Positions 9,328 to 20,274 of a DNA stretch of 64,000 nt are shown here, one piece after another. The translations under genes were made by a program, and so were the position numbers. Source of the DNA: Skeletonema tropicum (taxonomy: Eukaryota; Bacillariophyta; Thalassiosirophyceae; Thalassiosirales; Thalassiosiraceae). The stretch is taken from assembly GCA_037178625.1 (NCBI GenBank), contig CM074133.1, positions 806,001 to 870,000 on the forward strand, written 5' to 3'. Under the pieces are notes generated by a model. That model did not search any database, had not been told where the DNA came from, and saw only the letters and a list, made by a program, of their open reading frames with translations. Each line of letters starts with the position of its first letter. The stretch's first letter is position 1.

Positions 9328-9803
9328 ATGGCACCCAACGCTACCGGTGGCTCCTCCACCTCCACCACCATGGACCCCCTCACAGCCACCACCAAAATGG
9401 CCAAGGCAATCATGTCGGCTCCCACCGGCAACGGCAAGCTAATCTGCACCATCCTCTCAGCCTATTGTCCAATCTTGCTAACAATTGAGCTATTGATCAA
9501 TATATTTGGTGATATAACAAAAGACTTATTATGACTTAAAATCTAAAGGAAACGATCAACGTTTTTGGATTCGGTTCAACTTGTGCTTTCATTGGCGATG
9601 TCATGATAGACCAGCCTCGAGAAAGCATTCCGAAACATATTGAGAAACGAGAAACCAGATAACATAAATATGAATTTGATTGATGTCCGACACTACGTAG
9701 GTGTGACACCTATGACCTTCCCGACGGTGCCGTGCCCGAATCCGTCACCATGTCCTACCGTGAAACCAATGGACGTAATGGCTACAATGAAATCAGCACT
9801 GGA
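9328..9803 (+). pseudogene. truncated second copy of the C2-like membrane protein gene
   Basis: From ATG 9328 the sequence follows the start of the gene at 767 (MAPNA-GGSSTS..., MDPLTATTKMAKAIM, LICTILSAY). At 9466 a solo LTR interrupts it. After the LTR, 9709-9803 matches gene positions about 905-1000 (PESVTMSYRETN, NEISTG), then similarity stops. Only about 75 codons of the 458-codon original remain. A short frame ends inside the LTR. It is a pseudogene by truncation and insertion. Confidence 0.9.
9466..9708 (-). mobile_element. solo LTR of the local Ty3/gypsy family
   Basis: A 243-base sequence bounded by TGTCC...TGACA and flanked by the 5-base duplication CCTAT (9461-9465, 9709-9713). 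Its reverse complement matches the LTRs at 32282 and 37857 from TGTCACACCTACGTAGTGTC to TTAGC-AGATTGGACA, but contains about 33 extra bases in the middle and several substitutions, so it is an older or variant subfamily. A solo LTR normally arises by LTR-LTR recombination that removes the internal region. Confidence 0.93.
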
Positions 9804-10006
9804 ATCTTATCTCGATTTATGTGCACACATACAGAAGATCTTCATTGCTGACCTTTCTTTTTCTCTTCTCTTTCCCCTCTTCTCCTTCGTTTTCCTTAAA
9901 ACTCGTCCACCAGCACCACCTCGATGCCGCTGAACTTCAAAATTCAAAAGAACCTGAATGAACGCCGGACGAGCCTCATTATAATATGTTGTGAGAGACC
10001 ATAACC

Positions 10007-10942
10007 ATGAGATCATTAGGGCTGCGGCTGTTAGCTGTCGGTGTAGTCGCCTCCATCTGTCATCTCTCTTTCTTTTTTTCATTTTTTAGCTGCGGAGAAA
10101 GCAGCAACAGCAACAGCAACAGCAACTCAGGGGCAGTTAAAGATCCAAATGGCATCATCGACACGGCAATCATCATTACCTCATCGTGGATTCCTTCCCA
10201 TCCATCCACTCTCATGGTTGAGATGGTGGTCAATTCAATTGATCTGATGATCACTTCGCTTCACCCCTCTACGCCAATCTTCATCACTATTGATCAGTTT
10301 CGTCTAGACGGTGACATTGAACAGATCCAGAACAGATCACACTCATTAGATCAACATGTACTCAACCTCTACAATATCTATCTAAACAACCCTCGTGTAC
10401 ATATTCTACCATTTATGGCGCATTCGCATGTTGGGGGATCAGTGGCTAAAGCGATGGATATCATTGAAAAGCATTTCCCTTTGACTAGGTATTGATACTA
10501 TTTGCAACATGACTATTACTTCGTCAAGGAGGTTGATCATACTGCTCTCATCCATGCAATGGAGGCGCATGATAGTATCAACTATGTATTCTTCCGAAAT
10601 GAAAATCTTCCTTTGAAACGGATCAAACCATGTGGAGAAGAAACATCCATCGAATATCTAGACAATGTTAATAGTAAAGACAACCGAACAGTCGCCACAC
10701 CCATTTCTACAAAACGATTGCTACTGCCAACAGCAACTTACACTGACAACAATCACCTCGTTCGGTTCAAATGGTACAAAGACACAATCGCCTCGATGAT
10801 TTCATTGACACGTTTTCCAGAGAACCCTCTTCAGAAAAGAGCTATGGATGAGTGCCTAGCCGGTAGAAGCATGGGATTGTACGCATACAATGAGGGCCAC
10901 GTCATTGAACATTTGGATGGACGAACGACATCATTTGGATGA
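10007..10942 (+). pseudogene. glycosyltransferase-like type II membrane protein with in-frame TGA
   Basis: An open frame from ATG 10007 stops at TGA 10493-10495, then continues in the same frame to a stop at 10940-10942; together 312 codons. Residues 6-28 form a signal anchor, followed by a Ser/Asn stem. The lumenal part (IIITSSWIPSHPS, PIFITIDQF, ILPFMAHSHVGGSVAKAM, then QHDYYFVKEVDHTAL, NYVFFRNENLP, GLYAYNEGHVIEHLDG) reads like a conserved secretory-pathway family. The TGA sits between RY and YYLQHD, in the middle of a conserved-looking segment, which suggests a nonsense mutation of a Leu codon rather than two genes. The GT-like assignment rests on general layout only and no family is named. 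Downstream codon structure is intact, so the lesion is recent, a sequencing error, or read through. Confidence 0.55.
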
Positions 10943-11681
10943 ACGGCATCAAGGCAATGGCTGAATATAATTGATCATATGAGTTGAGATGATTTCAAAC
11001 CGGGCATTCATATCGTTTGCTGATTCCAGAGAGAAGGGGCGAGAATGTATTAAATGATGAGATAATCGGGAGCAAGGTGCTGTCCGTCTAACTAACCAGC
11101 ATCTTTATTGCCCTTCTACTTGTATTAGAAGTGTAGTAGAGTGGTAGTGGTAGTAGTAGTAGTAGTAGTGTGGCCATACTAATTCCTACATCGAACAAGC
11201 CAGAGGTACCTCTTCTGTTAGGTCCTCTGTCGGGTAAGCAAATGCGTCTCCTTGGTGGTTAGTGTGTTTGAATTATTCTTCATAGTGTACTCCCATACAC
11301 TAGAGATCTTCGCTCTCGTAGCAACGATGTCTGGTCTTCGGTGTGGTTAAATTTTCATGCTACAATACGTAGGGCTTCAGCGCGATATGTAGGTGGAGTG
11401 TAAAAGTTGATGTATTTTTTCCTCTAAATACTTCAAGACCAGCGTAGGAATCAGTAATAAAGGAGTACCGATTGACTTTATGACGCACTACGCCGCTATC
11501 TCCTCCCTTCAACTTTCCGACTGATGATGAGGTGGAGGTGACCATGAAATGCATTCTGTGTTCTTTGGTGCACTACTGACCACCGTATATATCTACTTAT
11601 CATTTGACGACCAGCTGCCTTTGTGAATAGCATCGTCATCAATTGCATCATTAGACTTATCATCCATTAAATAGAAAAAGA
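10943..11681. other. intergenic region with (TAG)n tract and dispersed repeat
   Basis: Upstream of zeta-carotene desaturase. It contains a TAG/GTA trinucleotide run at about 11140-11170 and, at 11463-11491, a second copy of the short repeat seen at 4350-4383. The immediate 5' region of the desaturase (11580-11681) presumably holds its promoter. No gene is recognised. Confidence 0.4.
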
Positions 11682-13487
11682 ATGGCCCGCCTCTCAATCG
11701 CCGCAGCCTATCTCATGGCAGCAGCCGCAAGCTGCACCGCCTTCACCCTCCCAACCACCACCACCACTTCCAGACTCACCACCACCAGCTCCCTCTCCAT
11801 GTCATCCACCGCAGCAGACTTCAAATCCGAATCCGCCAAACAACAAATCGGAAACGACTCCTTTCTCAACAAAAACCTCATGGCACGTGCCGAAAATGGT
11901 CCTGGAAAGAAAAATCAAGAAAAACTCAAAATTGGCATCGTCGGTGCCGGTCTAGCTGGTATGATTGCCGCAATGGACTTGGCCGACGCAGGTCACGATG
12001 TCGAAATGTTTGAATTACGTCCCTTTGTCGGGGGAAAGGTCTCCTCATGGAAGGATAAGGATGGAAATCATATTGAAATGGGCCTACACGTCTTTTTTGG
12101 GTGTTATTACAACCTATTTGGAATTATGCGTCGTACTGGTAGTTTTGATACCGAGTTACGAATTAAGGAACATGTTCATACCTTTGTGAATGAGGGTGGG
12201 ACCTTGGGGAGTTTGGACTTTAGGTTCCCGATTGGGGCACCTGTTGCCGGTCTTCAGGCGTTTGCTAGGACGGAACAATTGGGACTTGAGGATAAGTTTC
12301 ATAATGCCGTACGATTGGGTACCTCGCCTATTGTCCGGGCATTGATTGATTTTGATGGCGGTATGGATATGGTACGTGACTTGGATGATATTTCCTTTAC
12401 GGAATGGTTTACCAAGTTGGGTGGAAGTCGTGGATCGTTGGATCGGATGTGGGACCCTATTGCCTATGCGTTGGGATTTGTGGATTGTGATCACATCTCG
12501 GCTAGGTGCATGTTGACAATTTTCATGCTGTTTGCTATCCGTACTGAGGCTAGTGTATTGCGAATGTTGGAGGGAAGTCCACAAACTTGTTTGCATGATC
12601 CTATCCTCAAGTATTTGGATGATAGGGGTGTCAAGGTCAATACGTCCATGGGATGCCGAGAGTTGGTCTATGATACTGACGAGAAAGGCGATCCCTCTAG
12701 GGTTACGGGTATTAAGGTTGGTCCCAAGGAGGAGTTGAGGGAATTTGACGCAGTGGTTTGTGCCTTGGATGTTCCTGGAATTAAGAAGGTGTTGCCCCAA
12801 AAGTTCCGTGATTCTTATCCCATGTTTGATAACATTTACAAACTCGACACTGTCCCTATTGCTACTGTGCAAGTTCGTTTCGATGGCTGGGTTACAGAAA
12901 TGGAAGATGAGGCACGTATGATGGACATTGCTGGAGATCAGTCTGACGGAAAAGGTGGCGGAATCGACAACCTTCTTTACTCTGCCGACGCTGAATTTTC
13001 TTGCTTTGCTGATTTGGCACTCACATCACCTGGGGAATACTACAAAGAGGGAGAGGGAAGTCTTATCCAAGCTGTTTTTGACGAACGTGCCTTTGACCGT
13101 TCCGATGAACAGCTTGTTCAAGATTGTATTGATCAACTCAATAAACTCTTCCCGTCAAGTCGTAAGCTCAAGTGCACATGGTCCAATGTTGCCAAGCTCG
13201 GTCAATCTCTTTACAGAGAAAAGCCAGGACAGGATAAGTTCCGTCCTACGCAAGCTACACCAATTTCTAACTTTTTCTTGGCTGGAAGCTACACTTACCA
13301 AGATTATCTGGATTCAATGGAAGGTGCCACTCGTAGTGGTTTGATGGTTGCAGATGAGATTATTGCTCGTGCTGATGGACCAGATGGGTTGAAGGCACTT
13401 AGCGAAATTGCCAATGCTGCCAAAAAGGCGAGTGCTGCCACAGAAAAGAAGGAAGAAAAAGTTCCTTTCTTTGCAACAGCTGCTTAA
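11682..13487 (+). CDS. ZDS: zeta-carotene desaturase, plastid-targeted
   Basis: A 601-residue FAD-dependent carotenoid desaturase that converts zeta-carotene to lycopene by two desaturations. Residues 1-20 are a signal peptide ending CTA before FTLP (ASAFAP-type), followed by a Thr/Ser transit-like segment, so the protein enters the plastid. The Rossmann FAD motif [16 protein letters not shown] lies near residues 85-100, followed by [14 protein letters not shown]. The ZDS signatures [59 protein letters not shown] and RMLEGSP separate it from phytoene desaturase. The C-terminal FAD contact reads [19 protein letters not shown]. Single exon; the start is the only ATG ahead of the signal peptide. 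Confidence 0.96.
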   Translation: MARLSIAAAYLMAAAASCTAFTLPTTTTTSRLTTTSSLSMSSTAADFKSESAKQQIGNDSFLNKNLMARAENGPGKKNQEKLKIGIVGAGLAGMIAAMDLADAGHDVEMFELRPFVGGKVSSWKDKDGNHIEMGLHVFFGCYYNLFGIMRRTGSFDTELRIKEHVHTFVNEGGTLGSLDFRFPIGAPVAGLQAFARTEQLGLEDKFHNAVRLGTSPIVRALIDFDGGMDMVRDLDDISFTEWFTKLGGSRGSLDRMWDPIAYALGFVDCDHISARCMLTIFMLFAIRTEASVLRMLEGSPQTCLHDPILKYLDDRGVKVNTSMGCRELVYDTDEKGDPSRVTGIKVGPKEELREFDAVVCALDVPGIKKVLPQKFRDSYPMFDNIYKLDTVPIATVQVRFDGWVTEMEDEARMMDIAGDQSDGKGGGIDNLLYSADAEFSCFADLALTSPGEYYKEGEGSLIQAVFDERAFDRSDEQLVQDCIDQLNKLFPSSRKLKCTWSNVAKLGQSLYREKPGQDKFRPTQATPISNFFLAGSYTYQDYLDSMEGATRSGLMVADEIIARADGPDGLKALSEIANAAKKASAATEKKEEKVPFFATAA

Positions 13488-13978
13488 ATTGATAGGGGAT
13501 CATTATATTTAAAGAATTGCTGTCAATGAAATATTTGAACTATGCGAGATATTTGAGTACATGTACATGTGTTAGTGTGTAGCAACTGGTTAGTAGGGAA
13601 GTAAAGATTAAGTAATGAATATTTTACACAGGTTAAATTACGAATATGTTTTAAAGAAAGCCACTAATTGGACCCTCTCTCATTGAAGAAGTATATACAA
13701 TGCTGAGTGTGGTAAACTTGAGATCTCGCTTCTTCAGCGGGTAATAAGTAGAGGACGTTTGATTTCGGATCTGACTGCACACTCTAGTCAGGGCCTTTGT
13801 GCTTGAGGTAGATGATTATATATGTAGATAATGTTCTTTTCTTTGTGTGCGGTCCAATGCTGAGCAAGGCTCTGTTTGTTTGGAGGAAGAACGGGGGATA
13901 TTTATGTAACATGAACGTGAAAAAAGTTCACCATGAGCTCGTAAATAAGAATATGAGGTGCGGTTGTTACCAGCGTCC
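13488..13978. other. intergenic region, no gene recognised
   Basis: AT-rich 3' flanks of two convergent genes, with no supported coding or RNA feature. Confidence 0.4.
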
Positions 13979-14271
13979 CTACATGTAATATGTCTTTCCG
14001 TCTCTGATTTCATCGAAAAGCTTGGCCTTGCGAGGCTGCAGATAAGATGAACCTGAGCGTCTGACAGGACAGAAGTTAGTCTTCTTCTGGGGAAAATCGA
14101 TGATCCACCCATCTTCCATGATGGAAGTGAGCGTCGAATCATCCTCAAAAATGGAATCAATGCTCTTGAAGGAGATGTTGGTCACTTCATGTCTCTTGTT
14201 CGGGTGGTTGTCGGGAGACTCGCAAGGCTTGAGCTTGACGAGAAGAGCAGCACCTTGAAGAATTGGTGTAT

Positions 14272-14305
<34 letters not shown>

Positions 14306-14620
14306 TCCATCATCCTTCTCCCCGAAAGACAACTGCTGCAATTGCAGTTGAAGCTGAACGCAGAGCGGAACACTTGAAAAATTTCCTTTGGGGGTAGATG
14401 GCGTCGTAAGACCTGGAAAGGGAACGGTATCAGCCGGGGCGACGTTGGCCGTTTCTGCACATGTCGCCGCAAAAACTTCATGAACATGAGATGATGTTTC
14501 TGATGGAGGGAGGATAGGCGTGGTGAAGGCGTCAGGAGTTTCCTCCGCGCCGGGGCTGCGACTGCTAATTCTTTTGCGCTTTGACATCGCCGGTATCTCT
14601 TCTGTAGCGTCCCTAATCAT
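13979..14620 (-). CDS. hypothetical nuclear-type protein with alanine run
   Basis: 213 codons from ATG 14620; a second in-frame ATG twelve codons in (MSKRKR, 14584) may be the real start. KRKR is a plausible nuclear signal. There is a Gln/Leu-rich segment (LQLQLQQL), an Ala run encoded by a GCA/GCT trinucleotide repeat (about 14276-14300), and a well-structured C-terminal third (SIMEDGWIIDFPQKKTNFCP then SGSSYLQPRKAKLFDEI). No known domain is recognised. The conserved-looking tail and clean frame make it a likely gene. Confidence 0.55.
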
Positions 14621-15068
14621 TTAGTTGACCCGTCGCGTCTAAAATAAAGGCATTTAGCTCTACTTTGTTTGATGCACTATATACCGTGACAATGGTAAAT
14701 AGCGCTGCCTGCGCAGCGCGATGTGCGTGGGGATGGATGAAAAGGCGCGCGAGAAAGGTCGGAAGTTGCCTCTGAGGTGGACGACCTGCAGCGATCCGAA
14801 ATTTCATCTACTAGTTCCTACATGGTGAGGGATCTGAGCTTTCTCATTTTCGTCACTTTGAATCTTTTTGATTCATTTGAAGCTGGCGTGGGAATTCATA
14901 GTGAAAAGGGCCTGAATTGTCACACTTCCCAGAAAAGTATCTTCTATCTTCTTTTCCCACTCCTTCACGCGGCAGAATGTTCTTTCGGAGTATTGCCAGA
15001 AGCCGCATGCTGATAATAGATACTATCATTGCTTCTCTGATACATACTTCTTCATACGTTAAGCGCCG
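14621..15068. other. intergenic region, no gene recognised
   Basis: Spacer between divergent genes. Several short chance frames occur on both strands; none has domain or composition support. Confidence 0.35.
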
Positions 15069-16115
15069 ATGGATGCAAGAGAGTCTGCAATGCTGGAAGG
15101 AATGGTGATTACCACCACGACGAAACCGAAACCGAATCAAAACACAACGAGCAACGATGATTCCTGTCGTATTAGTGGTAACGAACCGAAATTGTTGATT
15201 CATCGTTACAAATTGCAGCATCGCTACTGGTTGAATAAATACGCGAGTGAGTATTACGTTATCGTGGCTGTATTTAGCATATGACATATGTTCCTTATAT
15301 TTTGTTCAAAACTTTCTTCGTTTTGTGCCATAGGCTTTTCCAATGCAATTCAATATCCCGGGCTTATCCATTTATCAGCACAAAATGGGTGCTGGGGAAA
15401 GACACCGGAACGTGGTTATCCTCCCACTATATATGATTATTTTGGTTATGGAATGAGTAATTTACTTAATGTTGGCACTGACCCAAACTCACGTCGGAAT
15501 AATTTTGATATTCTGAACCCTCTTAAGGATGATGCGAGCTGCTGCAAATCACTTTTTCAGAGTGAGCCGAAACCTAGCTTCTTCTTCATTGAATCCAGAC
15601 TTGTCATTCAATCTAGGAGAGATGCCGGATTTGAAGGAAAAATAAGCATGGATTATTCATTTGAGGAACATTACGTGGCTGTCGTATACAAGGATGACCA
15701 CTACTACATTTGTCCAGGGGAAGAGAACTCTCTTGTTTATCGGGTTGGATGCCCAGAACGAATTTTTCTGACTGAAGATGGACACGGGATCCTCTCTATA
15801 ATTCTCGGGAATAATTCTCTTGGGTCTGATTTTGGGTTGAACAGGTTTCGTTTGCTAATTCCCAAGCAACATATCAATCGCAGCATCGACTCTGTTAGTA
15901 ATTGGGATCGCACAAGTAAGTATGAAATTGAATTCCACGTGCCATTTCCAGTCAATCTTGAGTCGGCTAGAGTAAGTGATGACTGTCACTCCAGCGTGCA
16001 AGTGGTGACATTAAAAGGTGACGAAGATTTTATTGTAGATGTTCTGGTTGAAGGAAAAGATACTGATGGCTCAGATGATGAGAACTCAATTGAGGAAATT
16101 GAAGAAGAAATGTGA
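15069..16115 (+). CDS. hypothetical two-exon protein
   Basis: Exon 1 (15069-15246) ends at donor GTGAGT; exon 2 (15334-16115) follows acceptor CCATAG. The 87-base intron keeps frame (KYA-S-FSNAIQYPG), and the two exons total exactly 320 codons including the stop. The product is 319 residues with no signal peptide. The central part has alternating hydrophobic and polar segments (HYVAVVYKDDHYYICPG, RLLIPKQHINRS, YEIEFHVPFPVNLESA) like a beta-rich domain, and the tail is strongly acidic (EDSDDENSIEEIEEE type). No family is recognised. An alternative reading starts at ATG 15288 inside the intron; the spliced model is preferred because of the good splice sites. Confidence 0.55.
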
Positions 16116-16620
16116 AATATTTGTGTTTAATGAAGGTGATACTACTTATAATATATATATTATGTAACAGAAATTTTAAAGTACATCTGGTGGGCCCTAG
16201 GCGACATTATCTAGCTAATTGATAACGAACATGTGCTGCAATAACTCCACATTTCCATATCGCACCCCAAGGTGATACTACTTGTAAGCAAAAACAACAG
16301 CAACAAATGTTATCCCTCCATTATAAATAATCTCCCACAGACACCCAGTTTGAATGAGCATTTAGCACTTCCTTTCTCAATCTCGGCTTCATTATTGTAG
16401 GCGTTGCATACGATTGGGACGTAAGATGTAGTGCTGGCGGCCCTCCCAAATGGGGGCTCATCAGGTCAGCTATTTAAAGTGTAGCGCAGTAGATGATTTT
16501 TCTACGCCACAAGAGTACTTTCCATTTTAGGTTAATGGTACAGTGCTTCATTCATTTGGTTCATGATTACCACACTTGGAGATTAACAACTGGCTTACTT
16601 GCTTACGCACATAAAAGCAC
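16116..16620. other. intergenic region, no gene recognised
   Basis: 3' flanks of two convergent genes, with a short (TA)n tract at about 16150-16162. Nothing else is supported. Confidence 0.4.
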
Positions 16621-18783
16621 CTAAATGCTCGCTGTCAGCTCAAACAATCGTTCCACATCACAACCCATCACGTATCCATCAGGGATTCTAAGAAGTGCCT
16701 TGGATTCTTCATAAATCTCGGACGTACAAACGATAATCTTCCCTACTGGGATACTGCGTATCGCATTCTTCTCCTTCGAATCGGCGGTGCCTGTCACATT
16801 CTCGAATGTCTCTGCCGGCAACACTTCCGCTGGAGAAGTGACACGGTAGAGACATGGAAAGGGCAGCTTTTTCTTTGGCCTTTCCCAAGTGCTTTTATTC
16901 AATTCTCTGTTGTAGTAATACTTTCTTCCAGAGACGCGATCGACATGCTCTGTCCAACCTGAAAGTATCTCGTCAGATGCTGCTGGTAAGTCCACCGACT
17001 CCGATTGAGACGAAGTAGATTGCTCATTACCTTGTCCCTCAGCTTGGCCAGGGACCGTGTTATTAGCATCTGCCTCTCCTTCCTCCCCTTGCTCTGCTGC
17101 AGTAGTAGATGGAGCCTCTTCCGTAGCCGACGTTTCAGCAGCTGCGGTCGCAGCTTCTTCTTTCTCCTTCTTCATCCTTGCCTCATTTGCTGCAATATCA
17201 GCCCTGCAAGTCGGGCAAGTCTGCTGCTGCACAAGCCATTCTCTCAAGCAGTGTGTGTGAAAAGCATGCCCGCACCCAGGCAATTTCTTACAGCCGCCCA
17301 ACAAATCCATTTGATCGCGACATATGATGCACGTGTGCCCCAAACGATCCAATTCTTCTTGATCGGTGACACTCTCGAATCGTTTCTCCAAATTGCTAGT
17401 AAGTTTTCGATAGTTGTTGAATGCAATCAACCTTCTACGCAATTGTTGGAAGGAGACATACACTTCGCGGAAGATGTTGATGGGCATACCGTAATAGGTG
17501 AAAACAATCGCAAAGAAAACGACGTAGAATAAAAATTTGGCAGCCTGTGCTTGCAACTCAATGACGAAGGATAATGTGGCACGTTGATCCCTCCAAGGAT
17601 TAGCAAGGCGTTTCAAAAGGAACCCCGCAATAGATTTCGGGCGTTGTGGTTGTTGTTGTTGCTGTGTTTGGTCTGCATTTGATTGGTCTGCATTTGTTTG
17701 GTCTGCATTTGTTTGGTCTGCATTGGCTTCCTCCTCGGGTTCATTCGTGCGCGGCGCACCCCCCTCATTTGCAGTCGGCTCTGCCATACCACCCACGGGG
17801 CAATGATGGTGCTCCCCCTCTGCCAAATGATGTAAAAATCCCATAAGACCATCAACAATATGTAGATTGTAACTCATAATAGAACTGGACGCCGATATAA
17901 GCATGATGGCAAACTCAAAACCAAATAGAATTTGCACACTTGGCCCATCAGTGGCAACCGACAAAGCACAATGGGCCACGGCGAGGAGGTCAACGATTAA
18001 CAGTGTACAGAGAAACACGTAGTATCGAATATGTGTCATTCGTATACGGGGAATGCGTTGGTACCATGGCTTCAACCGAGTTTGTGCGTTGCTTGCATCA
18101 TTATCATTTCTGCCGAGGTCTTCGTCATCCGGATAAACGAATACCTCCTCAGTCATTCTCAAATGTGAGCCTCTCAACTCTGCACTCCAATGCAAACTAA
18201 AGTGAAAAAGTGAAAATATAAAGAACCAAGCATAATACATGCGGTGAGAGACACATTTTTCCATCTCATGAGTTTTCCAAAAAAAAAACGACAACAATCA
18301 ATCAATGAATAACAACTCACCATTTCACAACCACCAACCCCAAAAACAGAACCGCCGTGACAACATCCAACTCACTCCTAAAAATAGTCAAGGCCAAACA
18401 CGTCTCGGTAACATCCCACCGTATATTCTCCCCAATCGCATCCCGTTCATTGGGACGTAACCCCCCCGACAAGAACAATTTGGTAATGAAAGTAAAAGTA
18501 CTCACAGCTAGTGCAATAATGGCATTCCCAAAGACAATGTAGGACAACTTGGAGGATTGGACATACACCACTGCCAAATAGAATTGCTGCCGAGTGCGCA
18601 GTGTATGATGAAATAAGATGAGGGCACAAATGAGGGAGAGGGGGGTGTACCGACAGAGCGGCCTTAGGAGTTTGAGGAGTTGTCGTGTGAGGAAGGGTTG
18701 ATTGTTCAAGGCGTTGAGTTGATCTTGACGGATTTGGGTTTGTAAAGCTTGACGTTGACGTAGGGCTATAGCGGCGGGGTTAT

Positions 18784-18817
<34 letters not shown>

Positions 18818-19213
18818 GTCGTTATTAGCTGCGCCAACGGCATCGGCAACAAGATTATTTCCATCTGGAAAATCATCATCGTCATTTCCAAGAAATGCAA
18901 TGTTTGGATCAAAGGCAATATCATGTTCATCCAGCCCCTCTGCAGCATTCTCTTCCTCTTCTTGTTGCTCTTCTTCTTGTATAGCCATCATACGGGCTAG
19001 TGCAGAGTCGATATCATCGTCATCCTCTTTTTCATCGTTATTTTTTTCATCACCGCCTGTAGAGACATTTTCATGGATACTTTTCACATCGGCTGATGTA
19101 TCCAAAGTGCCAGTTGATTGCTTGTCCATGTTAATAATTTGTTGAGGCTCATTCCCATGCTCGTCCTGGACAGCGAGCGGCTGGTCTGGGGTGTTATCGT
19201 CGTCGGATGCCAT
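16621..19213 (-). CDS. HRD1: HRD1/synoviolin-type ER membrane RING ubiquitin ligase with a WW domain
   Basis: Two exons (19213-18321 and 18196-16621; intron 18320-18197) encode 822 residues. Splicing joins VVVK-C-LHWSAELRG, the exact place of the HRD1 motif KCFHWLAEDR. An acidic N-terminal extension (about 1-160, with an Ala run) precedes the membrane domain, where YLAVVYVQSSK, RWDVTETCLALTIFR, SVQILFGFEFAIML and FREVYVSFQQL follow HRD1 order. The RING-H2 (CIICRDQM...CGHAFHTHC...CPTC) comes next. Then comes an acidic linker and a WW domain (SGWTEHVDRVSGRKYYYN...STW), followed by an unknown C-terminal module (LRIPDGYVMGCDVERL). A lumenal/loop insert carries a tandem NADQT repeat. HRD1 forms the retrotranslocation channel and E3 of ER-associated degradation. 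No plastid presequence is seen, so it is the host-ER enzyme. Confidence 0.92.
18197..18320 (-). other. 124-base intron in the HRD1 gene
   Basis: Donor GTGAGT (18320-18315) and acceptor CTTTAG (ending 18197). Retention would end the protein at 18317 after VVVKW. A later AG (after GGAGTGC) would put a stop at the junction, so the TTTAG acceptor is chosen. Confidence 0.85.
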
Positions 19214-19544
19214 GGTTGTTTGGTGACCGAGATTACTATGAGACTGAGATGATTTGGATTTGCAATTTCTTCAATCCAGAGACGAAGATACCTGTCTGAA
19301 TTTATCGCATCTATCTTGAATCTTGAACACGCGTCCGCCAAAAACAAGACCACACTACCTCTTCTTGCTTGCTGATAGCTTGGATTTACCAGCAATGGTA
19401 AGGGAATGAGGTCCGCGGCTGCCTCATATGCAAGAACAAGACACAGAAGATTGTGCAATCATCAGTTGGATGGCATCTGCAGTATCGACCATCTCGACAT
19501 AAAAAAACAGAAACACACAAACTTTAAGATAACAACACACTACT

Positions 19545-20213
19545 ATGCATCATCTACCAACTCTTACCAGCTTTGGCCTCGCATTCATTCTCGCTAATGC
19601 TCGTCACTCTCATGGACAAGTATTTGTACGCGGTGGCAAACTGCCTTCACTAGCATCGACCGAGAACCTCGAAGACGAAGACACCTACTTGCAGCGCAAG
19701 GGCAAGGGCAAGGGAAAGGGCAAGGGCAAGGAGAAAGCTGACAAGATCCAAATCCTCCCACTTGATATACCACTCGACCGTGCGTTTGACGTGCAGTGGA
19801 ACCCTCCTGGACAACCACAGCTCGATACGTGGTTTCTGCAACAGCCATATTACGATATGGGGGATCGTGAGGGCCACTACACGTTTGCAAAACTGAATGA
19901 GGACGGAGACGGAGACTTGAGCTTTGTCCGACAGAAACCCGATGGAACTGTATGCTCAGTATTCGAAAAAGTCGATTTCGTTGCCATTTCAGACACGGTG
20001 CTTATGATGAGGGGCAATCCGGATCCATCCTGGATAGGCAGCGGATACGGGACGTTGATCAAGGGGAAGGGCATTCCGGCAGGAGATGAAGATGGGGTGT
20101 ATGATACAGCTCCGGTTGATAGCGTGGAAATTGCGGAACAGTGGCTAACTCAGAACTTTGAACAACAAGGCGCTGTCACCACAGACATTGATGCCCCTAT
20201 CATGAGTTGTTAA
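19545..20213 (+). CDS. secreted KG-repeat protein, array copy 1
   Basis: A 222-residue protein with a signal peptide (about 1-24, ending ARHSHG or nearby) and no later membrane segment, so probably secreted. After an acidic stretch comes a basic Lys-Gly run (five KG pairs, then KEK), then a globular part (IQILPLDIPLDRAFDVQW, QPYYDMGDREGHYTFAKL, GGN-type loops, WIGSGYGTLIKGKG) and an acidic tail ending in Cys. The segment NEDGDGDLSF resembles a calcium-binding DxDxDG loop, and only one is present. No family is recognised. It is divergent to HRD1, 331 bases away. A role in the cell wall or extracellular matrix is possible but not shown. Confidence 0.8.
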   Translation: MHHLPTLTSFGLAFILANARHSHGQVFVRGGKLPSLASTENLEDEDTYLQRKGKGKGKGKGKEKADKIQILPLDIPLDRAFDVQWNPPGQPQLDTWFLQQPYYDMGDREGHYTFAKLNEDGDGDLSFVRQKPDGTVCSVFEKVDFVAISDTVLMMRGNPDPSWIGSGYGTLIKGKGIPAGDEDGVYDTAPVDSVEIAEQWLTQNFEQQGAVTTDIDAPIMSC

Positions 20214-20274
20214 CAACCCACTCCCGAATGAAAGCAAGTTTGAAACAGAGCAGTAGATATAGGCGCAAACTAGG

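Noticed and set aside
10493..10495. Selenocysteine reading of the in-frame TGA
   Set aside because: Diatoms do use selenocysteine, but the position looks like a Leu in a non-redox segment and I could not identify a SECIS structure.
12156..12872. 238-codon minus-strand frame within the ZDS gene
   Set aside because: Lies wholly inside a confident conserved gene, with composition typical of antisense reading.
13816..14160. 114-codon minus-strand frame overlapping the hypothetical gene at 13979-14620
   Set aside because: Overlaps in another frame, and its composition is less gene-like.
17005..17532. 175-codon plus-strand frame opposite HRD1
   Set aside because: Antisense of the RING and acidic linker; Ser/Leu-rich shadow.
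18240..18297. Start of the HRD1 C-terminal part at an ATG near 18297 as a separate gene
   Set aside because: This ATG lies in the intron; splicing gives a precise HRD1 junction (KC-LHW).
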